From positions 1 through 5,658 of the forward strand of contig JASHYG010000303.1 in NCBI GenBank assembly GCA_030043215.1: a DNA stretch of 5,658 nucleotides, in the 5' to 3' direction. Origin of the DNA: Gammaproteobacteria bacterium. Lineage in GTDB: Bacteria > Pseudomonadota > Gammaproteobacteria > Steroidobacterales > Steroidobacteraceae. Shown piece after piece: positions 1-5,573 of the stretch. Position numbers and translations under genes: made by a program. The notes under the pieces were generated by a model. That model saw only the letters and a list, made by a program, of their open reading frames with translations, was not told where the DNA came from and ran no database searches. Each line of letters begins with the position of its first letter. The first letter of the stretch is position 1.

Positions 1-16
1 ATCGGGAGGCTGAGAA

Positions 17-46
17 TGGGCACGGCAGCTCGGCGCGCCCTATAAT
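17..46 (+). promoter_or_regulatory. Candidate sigma-70 promoter for the DUF2909 gene
   Basis: A perfect -10 hexamer, TATAAT, lies at 41-46 in otherwise very GC-rich DNA. A weak -35 (TGGGCA at 17-22, 4 of 6 consensus bases) sits 18 bases upstream. Transcription would start near 53, leaving a leader of about 35 bases before the ATG at 88. The -10 is seen directly; the pairing with this -35 and the activity are inferred. The near-symmetric AT block could also serve a leftward gene outside the window. Confidence 0.45.
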
Positions 47-87
47 CGAGCCGCGGTGCGCCCGCGCCGCAGACCTACGGCAGGACC

Positions 88-306
88 ATGCAAAGCCTGT
101 TGCATCTCATCATCCTCCTGATGCTGCTCGCGATCGTCGTCAGCCTCGGCTCTGCGCTGTATTACCTTGCGCGCGGGCAAGGCGACTCCCGCAAGATGGT
201 GCGCGCGCTCTCGATCCGCGTCGGCCTGTCGCTCGCGCTGTTCTTCCTGCTGATGATCGCCTGGTACGCCGGCCTCATCGTGCCGCACGGACTCGAGCCG
301 CACTGA
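88..306 (+). CDS. DUF2909 family twin-transmembrane protein
   Basis: This gene encodes a 72-residue inner-membrane protein of unknown function, recognised as the DUF2909 (twin transmembrane) family that accompanies aa3 oxidase genes in many gamma- and betaproteobacteria. It has two hydrophobic spans, at about residues 4-27 and 45-66. They are joined by a short polar loop (about 29-44) containing the family-like stretch MVRALSIRVGLS, and the first helix ends in GSALYYLARG. The length is normal for the family. The ATG at 88 follows AGGA at only 2 bases' distance, closer than usual, but starting at the next ATG (121) would remove half of the first helix. The gene converges with coxC and has a likely promoter of its own, so it is transcribed apart from the oxidase operon. 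A role in oxidase assembly is inferred from its neighbours only. Confidence 0.85.
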   Translation: MQSLLHLIILLMLLAIVVSLGSALYYLARGQGDSRKMVRALSIRVGLSLALFFLLMIAWYAGLIVPHGLEPH

Positions 307-361
307 CTCGAGGCCCCGCTGACTCCCGCCGCGCCGACTCGAGCCACCCCCGACTCGAGCC
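290..361. repeat. Four short direct repeats of GACTCGAG(C/G)C between convergent genes
   Basis: The sequence GACTCGAGCC occurs at 290-299, 336-345 and 352-361, and a variant GACTCGAGGC at 305-314. Each copy contains the palindrome CTCGAG. The first copy lies in the last codons of the DUF2909 gene; the rest fill the convergent gap before coxC ends at 376. ACTCG at 353-357 can pair with CGAGT at 366-370, but no T tract follows on either strand, so this is not a canonical intrinsic terminator. Repeat copies are seen directly; any role in ending transcription from both sides is a guess. Confidence 0.6.
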
Positions 362-375
362 GCGGCGAGTGTCGC

Positions 376-1266
376 TCAGAGCCAGTACACGAAGATGAAC
401 AGGCCGAGCCACACCACGTCGACGAAGTGCCAGTACCAGGACACCGCCTCGAACGCGAAGTGACGCTGCGGCGTGAAATGGCCGCGGAGGCTCCGCAGCC
501 AGATGATGAACAGCATCGTCGCGCCGATCGTCACGTGAAAGCCGTGAAACCCCGTCAGCATGAAGAAGGTCGAGCCGTAGATGCCCGTTGACAGGCGCAA
601 GCCCAGCTCGCGGTAGGCCTCGCCGTACTCGTGGGCCTGGAGGCCGACGAACGTGAAGCCGAGCAGGAAGGTGGCCGCGAGGAAGACGAGGAGCATCCCC
701 CGCCTGCCCGTCCGCAGCGCGTGATGGGCGATCGTCACGGTGACGCCGCTGCTCAGCAGCACCAGCGTGTTGATGGCGGGCAGGCCAAATGCCGGCACGA
801 TGCTGAAGTTGCCCGCGTTGCCGCCGATGTGGGCGGGGCCGTTGGTGGGCCACGTCCCCTCGAACGACGGCCACAGGAGGTAATGGGTGAAGAACCGGAC
901 GCCCCGGCCCCCGAGCCACGGCACGGAGAGGATGCGGGCATAGAACAGCGCGCCGAAGAAAGCCCCGAAGAACATGACCTCCGAGACGATGAACCACATC
1001 ATGCCCATGCGGAACGAGCGGTCCACCTGCAGGTTGTAGCTGCCGTGCTCGTTCTCGCCGATCACGGTGTGGAACCAGCAGATGAACATCAGGAAGAGCA
1101 GCGCGAACCCCGGAATGAGCGACCACAGCCCGGTCCAGTCGTTGAGGTACACGACCGCTCCCACCATGATCGTGAACACCGAGACCGACGCGAAGATCGG
1201 CCAGGGGCTCGAATGCGGGAGGTAGTACTTGCTGCTATCCGGCGCGTGCGCCTGTGCCATGGTCAT
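376..1266 (-). CDS. coxC: Cytochrome c oxidase subunit III (aa3 type)
   Basis: This gene encodes a 296-residue subunit III (also called CtaE) of the inner-membrane aa3 oxidase. It carries no metal centre; in the family it stabilises subunit I and supports proton uptake. The protein shows about seven membrane spans. The conserved Glu of the SEVMFFGAFF motif (E96) corresponds to E90 of the bovine subunit. The LTGFHGFHVTIG motif (about 238-248) and the C-terminal WYWHFVDVVWLGLF (277-290) are typical of the family. Length and termini look complete. Two ATGs are possible, at 1266 (MTMAQ) and 1260 (MAQAH). AGGCAGGA lies just upstream, and its AGGA is better spaced for the second ATG, so the protein may be two residues shorter. 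The gene lies 58 bases downstream of the small membrane-protein gene, in the coxB-coxA transcript, and ends facing the DUF2909 gene. Confidence 0.97.
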   Translation of the reverse strand: MTMAQAHAPDSSKYYLPHSSPWPIFASVSVFTIMVGAVVYLNDWTGLWSLIPGFALLFLMFICWFHTVIGENEHGSYNLQVDRSFRMGMMWFIVSEVMFFGAFFGALFYARILSVPWLGGRGVRFFTHYLLWPSFEGTWPTNGPAHIGGNAGNFSIVPAFGLPAINTLVLLSSGVTVTIAHHALRTGRRGMLLVFLAATFLLGFTFVGLQAHEYGEAYRELGLRLSTGIYGSTFFMLTGFHGFHVTIGATMLFIIWLRSLRGHFTPQRHFAFEAVSWYWHFVDVVWLGLFIFVYWL

Positions 1267-1324
1267 GTCCTGCCTGAAACCTTGTCGTTCGATGTCGAGT
1301 GATGCGCCGCCGCGGCCGATCCGC

Positions 1325-1501
1325 TCAGGGCTCCGCGGCGGCCGGGGGCCGCGCGCCCGCGGGGTAGGAGCCGCGCTCCGCCTTGACGACCGACATCACG
1401 ATGAAGCCGATGTAGAAGGCGAGCGCGACGGCCCCGAGGATGAGCGCGGAGCGCCGCACCCGCTTGCGCCTGCCCTCCTCATCTGTCGAGACCATCATCA
1501 T
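1325..1501 (-). CDS. Small single-span membrane protein between coxA and coxC
   Basis: This gene encodes 58 residues with three consecutive ATG codons at its start (1501, 1498, 1495). The N-terminus MMMVSTDEEGRRKRVRR is charged and Arg-rich, followed by one hydrophobic span at about 18-39 (containing GAVALAFYIGFIVM) and a Pro/Ala-rich tail (about 45-58). Positive charge before the span predicts a cytoplasmic N-terminus. It starts 18 bases after the coxA stop, in the same reading frame, with no clear ribosome-binding site, so translation is probably coupled to coxA. In many relatives this position holds a short oxidase assembly protein and then ctaG (Cox11). This protein has the charge layout of a Cox11 N-terminal anchor, but I see no VPLY..FC motif and no periplasmic copper domain. 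I therefore call it a probable small oxidase assembly factor or accessory subunit; the function is inferred from position. Confidence 0.68.
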   Translation of the reverse strand: MMMVSTDEEGRRKRVRRSALILGAVALAFYIGFIVMSVVKAERGSYPAGARPPAAAEP

Positions 1502-1519
1502 CCGGCGAGCAGCGTGCGC

Positions 1520-3139
1520 TCAGTGCGCGGCGCCGCGCGCAATGAGAGCCTCCGAAGGCGGCTCGCCCCACGAGTGGTAGGGCGCCGGTGACGGCAGCTC
1601 CCACTCGAGCCCGTGGGCCGACTCCCAGACCCTGCCGGTCGCGCGCTCTCCGCTCCGAATGCACTTCCAGATGATGTACGGGAAGAGGAACTGCGAGAGG
1701 CCGAACGCGAATCCGCCGAGGGAGGACACCATGTTCCAGTCGGTGAACTGCACGGGGTAGTCGGGGATGCGCCGCGGCATGCCCGCGAGGCCGAGGAAGT
1801 GCTGCGGGAAGAACAGCACGTTCACGAAGATCGCCGAGAGCCAGAAGTGCCACTTCGCGAGCCGCATGTCGTACATGTTGCCGCACCATTTCGGCAGCCA
1901 GTAGTAGACGGCTCCCATGATCGCGAAGACCGCTCCGGGCACCAGCACATAATGGAAATGGGCCACGACGAAGTAGGTGCCGTGGTACTCGTAGTCCGCG
2001 GGAACCAGGGCGAGCATCAGCCCGGAGAAGCCGCCGATCGTGAACATGAACAGGAACCCCAGCGCGAACAGCATCGGCGGCTCGAAGGACAGCGAGCCCT
2101 TGTACATCGTCGCCGTCCAGTTGAAGACCTTCACGCCCGTCGGCACCGCGATGAGCATCGTCGAGAGCATGAAGAACAGCTGGCCCGCGAGCGGGATTCC
2201 CGTCACGAACATGTGGTGGGCCCAGACGATGAACGACAGGAACCCGATCGAGGCGGTCGCGTAGACCATCGTCTCGTAGCCGAACAGGGGCTTGCGGGAG
2301 AACGTCGGGATGATCTCCGAGACGACGCCGAACGCCGGCAGGATCAGGATGTAGACCTCGGGGTGTCCGAAGAACCAGAAGATGTGCTGGAACATGATCG
2401 GATCGCCGCCGCCGGTCGCGGCGAAGAAGGTCGTGCCGAAGTAGTGGTCGGTGAGCAGCATCGTCACGGCGCCGGCGAGCACCGGCATCGCGGCGATGAG
2501 CAGGAACGCGGTGATGAGCCACGTCCAGACGAAGAGCGGCATGCGCAGCAGGCCCATGCCCTTCGCGCGCATGTTCATGATCGTGACGATCACGTTGATC
2601 GCGCCGAGGATCGAGGAGGCGCCCATCATGTGGATGGCGAAGATCGTCATCGGAAAGGCGTCGCCCGTCTGCACGAACAGCGGCGCGTACATCGTCCAGC
2701 CGCCCGCCGGTGCGCCGCCCGGCACGAACAGCGTGCAGAACAGCAGCGTGAACGCGAACGGCAGGATCCAGAAGCTCATGTTGTTGAGCCGCGGAAGCGC
2801 CATGTCCGGCGCGCCGATCTGCATCGGGATGAGCCAGTTCGCAAGCCCGGTCCACGCGGGCATCACCGCGCCGAAGATCATGAACAGGGCGTGCATGGTC
2901 GTCATCGAGTTGAACAGCTGCGGATCGACGAGCTGCATGCCGGGCTTGAACAGCTCGGCCCGGATCACCATGGCGAAGGAGCCGCCAATGAGGAACATGA
3001 GGCCGCTGAACACGAGGTACATCGTGCCGATGTCCTTGTGATTGGTCGCATAGACCCAGCGCTTCCATCCGTGCGGCTTGTGGTCGTGCTCCTCGTGCTC
3101 GTGGACGACGGCGGCGGGAGCGTGTGCGTGTTCGGCCAT
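1520..3139 (-). CDS. coxA: Cytochrome c oxidase subunit I (aa3 type)
   Basis: This gene encodes the 539-residue catalytic subunit (also called CtaD), with about twelve membrane spans, which reduces O2 to water and pumps protons. Heme a ligands are H83 and H396, the heme a3 ligand is H394, and CuB ligands are H259 (in FGHPEVY), H308 and H309. Y263 is the Tyr that crosslinks to H259. The D channel is intact (N101, D112, N119, E261), as are the K channel (T334, K337) and the heme-propionate arginines R456-R457. GLAN replaces GGFGN before the D channel, one residue shorter than in mitochondria, as I recall from Pseudomonas-type enzymes. Odd points: seven His in the first 23 residues, and Gly387 where the family usually has the Mg-site Asp (HDTY becomes HGTY). 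The ATG at 3139 is chosen because AAGAGA lies 7 bases upstream and coxB ends 50 bases before it; the open frame continues to 3304 but would overlap coxB and add residues unlike the family. Confidence 0.98.
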   Translation of the reverse strand: MAEHAHAPAAVVHEHEEHDHKPHGWKRWVYATNHKDIGTMYLVFSGLMFLIGGSFAMVIRAELFKPGMQLVDPQLFNSMTTMHALFMIFGAVMPAWTGLANWLIPMQIGAPDMALPRLNNMSFWILPFAFTLLFCTLFVPGGAPAGGWTMYAPLFVQTGDAFPMTIFAIHMMGASSILGAINVIVTIMNMRAKGMGLLRMPLFVWTWLITAFLLIAAMPVLAGAVTMLLTDHYFGTTFFAATGGGDPIMFQHIFWFFGHPEVYILILPAFGVVSEIIPTFSRKPLFGYETMVYATASIGFLSFIVWAHHMFVTGIPLAGQLFFMLSTMLIAVPTGVKVFNWTATMYKGSLSFEPPMLFALGFLFMFTIGGFSGLMLALVPADYEYHGTYFVVAHFHYVLVPGAVFAIMGAVYYWLPKWCGNMYDMRLAKWHFWLSAIFVNVLFFPQHFLGLAGMPRRIPDYPVQFTDWNMVSSLGGFAFGLSQFLFPYIIWKCIRSGERATGRVWESAHGLEWELPSPAPYHSWGEPPSEALIARGAAH

Positions 3140-3189
3140 GGTCGGGTCTCTTTGAATATCGGTCTGCGGTGAGGGCGGGCGCCTTGCGG

Positions 3190-4098
3190 TCAGTGTGCGG
3201 CGCTCGTGTCGGCGAGCTGCGTTTGCCGGGCCGCCGCGGTCGCGGCGGCGGCCGCCTGCGCCGGTTGCTGGGTCTTCTGCGCGGCCTCCTCGTTCTTCAG
3301 CCACGTGGCGAAGTCCGCCTTGCTGAGCGCGTCGACCACGATCGGCATGAACGCATGGTCACGCCCGCAAAGCTCAGAGCACTGGCCGCGGTACACGCCG
3401 GGCTTGTCGGCGTCCACCTCGAACCAGGTCTCGTTGATGAAGCCGGGAACCGCATCCCGCTTCACGCCGAGATCCGGCACCCACCATGAGTGGATCACGT
3501 CGTCGGCCGTGATGAGCAGGAGGATCTTCGTGCCCGTGGGCACCACCAGCGGGTGGTCCACGTTGTGCAGGTAGTGCGGGACCGTGTTCGGATCGATGCC
3601 GGAGTCGAGCTGCCGCGCGGCGTTGCTCAGCGCGTCGAGCTTGGAGAAGAAGCTCACCCCGCTCTGCAGGTAGTCGTAGTTCCAGCCCCACTGATAGCCC
3701 GTCACCTTGACGGTGAGCTGGCTGTTGCTCACATCCGCCGTGCGGATCAGCACGCGCGCGGCAGGTATGGCCACGCCGATCAGGATGGCGACCGGGACGA
3801 TCGTCCAGATCACCTCGACCTTGGTGTTGTGGACCATGGTGGTGTCCGGCACGGCGCCCTTCGAGTGCCGGAACACGACGATCGAGTAGATCATGACGCC
3901 GAAGACGACGATGCCGATTCCGACGCAGACCCAGAAGCACATCATGTGCAGGTCGTAGATCTGGCGGGAGATCGCGGTGACGCCCCGCGTCATGTTGAGC
4001 TCGGCCCAGCCGGACTCGGCGTGAGCCGGCTGCGCGAGCGAGCAGAGCAGGGCCGCGAGGGCGGCGAAGCTGGGCACAATTTTCCGAGACTTTTTCAT
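3190..4098 (-). CDS. coxB: Cytochrome c oxidase subunit II (CuA subunit)
   Basis: This gene encodes 302 residues (also called CtaC). A signal peptide (MKKSRK, hydrophobic core, likely cleavage after AHA at residue 27) is followed by two membrane helices at about 52-76 and 96-118 and then a periplasmic cupredoxin domain. The CuA ligands are all present: H203, C240, E242, C244, H248 and M251, in the CSELCGRDHAFM pattern. W137 in GYQWGWNY matches the Trp through which cytochrome c donates electrons. E95 in KVEVIWT matches the K-channel entry Glu contributed by subunit II. An extra loop at about 145-180 (SFFSKLD through LHNVDHP) is like that in Pseudomonas CoxB. There is no fused cytochrome c domain; instead an Ala/Gln-rich tail (about 270-302) probably lies unstructured in the periplasm. 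The ATG at 4098 places the signal peptide correctly but has no Shine-Dalgarno sequence close by. Confidence 0.98.
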   Translation of the reverse strand: MKKSRKIVPSFAALAALLCSLAQPAHAESGWAELNMTRGVTAISRQIYDLHMMCFWVCVGIGIVVFGVMIYSIVVFRHSKGAVPDTTMVHNTKVEVIWTIVPVAILIGVAIPAARVLIRTADVSNSQLTVKVTGYQWGWNYDYLQSGVSFFSKLDALSNAARQLDSGIDPNTVPHYLHNVDHPLVVPTGTKILLLITADDVIHSWWVPDLGVKRDAVPGFINETWFEVDADKPGVYRGQCSELCGRDHAFMPIVVDALSKADFATWLKNEEAAQKTQQPAQAAAAATAAARQTQLADTSAAH

Positions 4099-4218
4099 GG
4101 GCTGCGCCCGGCTCTCATGGGCTCACGCCCAGCTGTCCTCGGGGTCGCCCAGCGGGCGGCCCGTACGTGTGGCGGCGCGAAGCGCGCCGAAAAAAAGCAC
4201 AAACTCACCTCGACCCGC
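4099..4218 (-). other. GC-rich, hairpin-prone spacer between the DUF2244 gene and coxB
   Basis: These 120 bases contain four potential short hairpins: a 7-bp stem with a 3-base loop at 4173-4189, a 5-bp stem at 4146-4158 (CGCCC/GGGCG), a 5-bp stem at 4118-4131 (TGGGC/GCCCA), and a 4-bp stem at 4099-4109 that ends directly at the coxB start codon. In the transcript a run of seven U precedes the first hairpin instead of following it, so this is not an intrinsic terminator. I see no convincing -35/-10 pair. It may be a structured leader or an RNA-processing site; pairing is read from the sequence, function is not shown. Confidence 0.35.
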
Positions 4219-4698
4219 TCACGCCAGCGTGGGCGACTCGTTGATGCGGCCGATCATGCGGCTCAGCCTCGCGGCAAGCCCGCGGCGCTCTTCCTCCGTC
4301 AGGAAGTCCCCGACCTCACATTGACGACCGTGCGACTCGATCACGAGGCGGCTCGGAGACAGGCGCGACGCGGGGTGGCGCAGTTTAACCTGTGCCCAGT
4401 GCCGCGGGAACACGACTTGTACACAACGCGAGCCGGTTCTGGATTCGACGAGGATGTCCCGGTCGCAGATCGTGATGGTCTGGCTGTTTCGTCGGCGTGC
4501 GAGGCTCACTTTCAAGGCCCAGGCGAGGAGCACCATCTCGAGGCCGGCGAACGGCAGCACCGGCCACAACCCGAGCGACGCCATCGTTCCGGCGACGCCG
4601 AGCGAGCCAAAGCAGGTGCCGCCGAAGAACAACAGCGCACCCTTCACGCTCAGCGAGCAGTTCGGAGCGATCTCGATGCGATGTGGCGCGGCGTCCAC
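4219..4698 (-). CDS. DUF2244 family membrane protein
   Basis: This gene encodes 159 residues of the DUF2244 family, proteobacterial integral membrane proteins of unknown function often found beside coxB. The N-terminal APNCSLS (11-17) resembles the family's conserved PNxSLS start. Two hydrophobic spans (about 19-41 and 44-66) flank the family signature GLWPVLPFAGLE (43-54). A cytoplasmic-looking domain rich in Arg and beta-prone residues follows (about 68-159), including VVFPRHWAQVKL. The start is GTG at 4698: in-frame stops lie shortly upstream and no ATG lies nearby. A weak GAGGG sits 10 bases before it, inside a GACTCGAG motif. The gene precedes coxB by 120 bases on the same strand and is probably first in the oxidase transcript. 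A part in oxidase biogenesis is inferred from this conserved pairing only. Confidence 0.88.
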   Translation of the reverse strand: MDAAPHRIEIAPNCSLSVKGALLFFGGTCFGSLGVAGTMASLGLWPVLPFAGLEMVLLAWALKVSLARRRNSQTITICDRDILVESRTGSRCVQVVFPRHWAQVKLRHPASRLSPSRLVIESHGRQCEVGDFLTEEERRGLAARLSRMIGRINESPTLA

Positions 4699-4722
4699 GG
4701 GGTCGGCGCCCTCGAGTCAACT

Positions 4723-4747
4723 CACGCGGAGAAAAAACTCCCGCGTG
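4723..4747. promoter_or_regulatory. Inverted repeat ahead of the DUF2244-cox operon
   Basis: CACGCGG at 4723-4729 is the reverse complement of CCGCGTG at 4741-4747, and allowing one bulged base (4740) the stem grows to 9 pairs closing a loop of six A (six U in the minus-strand RNA). It lies between bioD and the DUF2244 gene, just downstream of the candidate promoter. No T run follows the stem in the direction of bioD transcription, so it is a poor intrinsic terminator. It could be an operator or a 5' leader hairpin. Confidence 0.35.
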
Positions 4748-4757
4748 CTCAGAGCGC

Positions 4758-4785
4758 ATGTTACCGCAGCAGAATTATTATTCAA
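4758..4785 (-). promoter_or_regulatory. Candidate promoter for the DUF2244-coxBAC operon
   Basis: On the minus strand, TTGAAT (4785-4780) and TAACAT (4763-4758) are separated by 16 bases; each matches 4 of 6 consensus bases. They lie in the only AT-rich patch (about 4758-4789) between bioD and the oxidase genes. Transcription would start near 4751, about 50 bases before the GTG of the DUF2244 gene. The match is moderate and no activity is shown; the oxidase genes could also be reached by readthrough from bioD. Confidence 0.35.
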
Positions 4786-4794
4786 GACGAACGC

Positions 4795-5559
4795 TTACGT
4801 CTCATCTGCCGCTGTCCGACACGCGGCGCGCAGCAGCTGGAACAGTGCCGCGGTCGCGGCCGCGGGAAGCTCGATGCCCGGCTCGAGCGGCTGCTCGCCG
4901 GGCGGAGTGCTCGGCGTGCACGGGGCCGCGGACACCGCGTGCGGGATGATTGCCAGCGGCGGCAGGCCGAGGAGGCGCTCCAGCGTTGCGACATTCTCAC
5001 GGACGCGCTCGAGACTGGGGTCGATGTGATTGGCGATCCAGCCGGCGAGGCGCAATCCGGTCGCCTCGATGGCCTGCGCGCTGAGCAGCGCGTGGCTGAG
5101 ACAGCCGAGCCGCAGGCCGACGACCAGGATGACGGGAAGGCCAAGCGAGCGGGCCACATCGGCCATGGTCTCGCGCTCGCCGATCGGCGCGAGCCAGCCG
5201 CCCGCGCCCTCGACGACGACACAGTCGGCGCCGCTCGCGAGCGCCCGGAAACAGTGCACGATGCGCCCGATATCGATGGAGATTCCGGCCTCGGCCGCCG
5301 CGATGTGCGGCGACACGGGGGCCGCGAGGCAGTAGGGATTGACGAGCTCGTAGGCGGCCGCGACGTTCGCCACAGCCGCGAGCGAGGCGGCGTCGCCGTT
5401 GCGAAGACCATCCGCAGTGAGGACGGCTCCCGCGGCGACGGGCTTCATCGCAGCCACCCGCAGGTCTCCGCGGACCAGGGCGCGCGTGATGGACACGGCC
5501 GCCCGGGTCTTGCCGACCTCGGTATCGGTGCCTGCAACGAAGAAGCCGGCGACGGGCAT
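4795..5559 (-). CDS. bioD: Dethiobiotin synthetase
   Basis: This gene encodes the 254-residue ATP-dependent cytoplasmic enzyme that closes the ureido ring of 7,8-diaminononanoate with CO2 to give dethiobiotin, the penultimate step of biotin synthesis. The P-loop GTDTEVGKT is at 10-18, the substrate-binding KPVAAG begins at K39, D56 lies in LRNGDA, VEGAGGW with the metal-binding E117 is at 116-122, and NPY..AAPVSPH (74-85) and GWIANHID (173-180) follow the Escherichia coli protein closely. Length is somewhat above the usual 225-240 because of a Pro-rich stretch (about 212-228) near the C-terminus. The ATG at 5559 puts the P-loop at the expected distance; GAGGGG, overlapping the upstream stop codon, lies 10 bases before it, which suggests coupled translation with the preceding gene. 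It belongs to the biotin operon, not to the oxidase. Confidence 0.97.
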   Translation of the reverse strand: MPVAGFFVAGTDTEVGKTRAAVSITRALVRGDLRVAAMKPVAAGAVLTADGLRNGDAASLAAVANVAAAYELVNPYCLAAPVSPHIAAAEAGISIDIGRIVHCFRALASGADCVVVEGAGGWLAPIGERETMADVARSLGLPVILVVGLRLGCLSHALLSAQAIEATGLRLAGWIANHIDPSLERVRENVATLERLLGLPPLAIIPHAVSAAPCTPSTPPGEQPLEPGIELPAAATAALFQLLRAACRTAADET

Positions 5560-5573
5560 CGGTCCGTCGCCCC

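Noticed and set aside
1..23. Possible start of a leftward gene (such as SURF1) with a GTG at 23
   Set aside because: Only seven codons would be visible, too few to support a call, although an assembly-factor gene beyond the left edge would be expected from related operons.
275..1126. A 283-codon minus-strand frame overlapping coxC, and the 223-codon plus-strand frame at 631-1302
   Set aside because: Both are shadows of coxC with Arg/His-rich, non-membrane translations.
1479..3068. A 529-codon minus-strand frame overlapping coxA in another phase
   Set aside because: The translation is low-complexity Arg/Ala/His sequence and is the shifted frame of coxA.
1613..3172. A 519-codon open frame on the plus strand opposite coxA
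   Set aside because: Its translation is an Arg/His/Glu-rich shadow with no domain; it exists because GC-rich coding DNA rarely has stops in the antisense frame. The minus-strand CoxA has every catalytic residue.
1516..3203. The ends of coxA and coxB share 16 of 18 bases around the stop codon (1516-1533 and 3186-3203)
   Set aside because: Both proteins end in Ala-Ala-His, so similar GC-rich codons followed by TGA explain it; the match does not continue beyond.
3140..3304. Upstream extension of coxA by 55 codons
   Set aside because: It would overlap the end of coxB, its residues are unlike any CoxA N-terminus, and the ATG at 3139 has a suitable ribosome-binding site.
4173..4196. Hairpin next to seven A as an intrinsic terminator
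   Set aside because: The homopolymer is A after the stem on the plus strand and T before the stem on the minus strand, the wrong order for a terminator in either direction.
4385..5029. Frames overlapping the DUF2244 gene and the end of bioD (4385-4759, 4454-5029, 4497-4949)
   Set aside because: None resembles a known family and all cross genes with clear homology in another frame.
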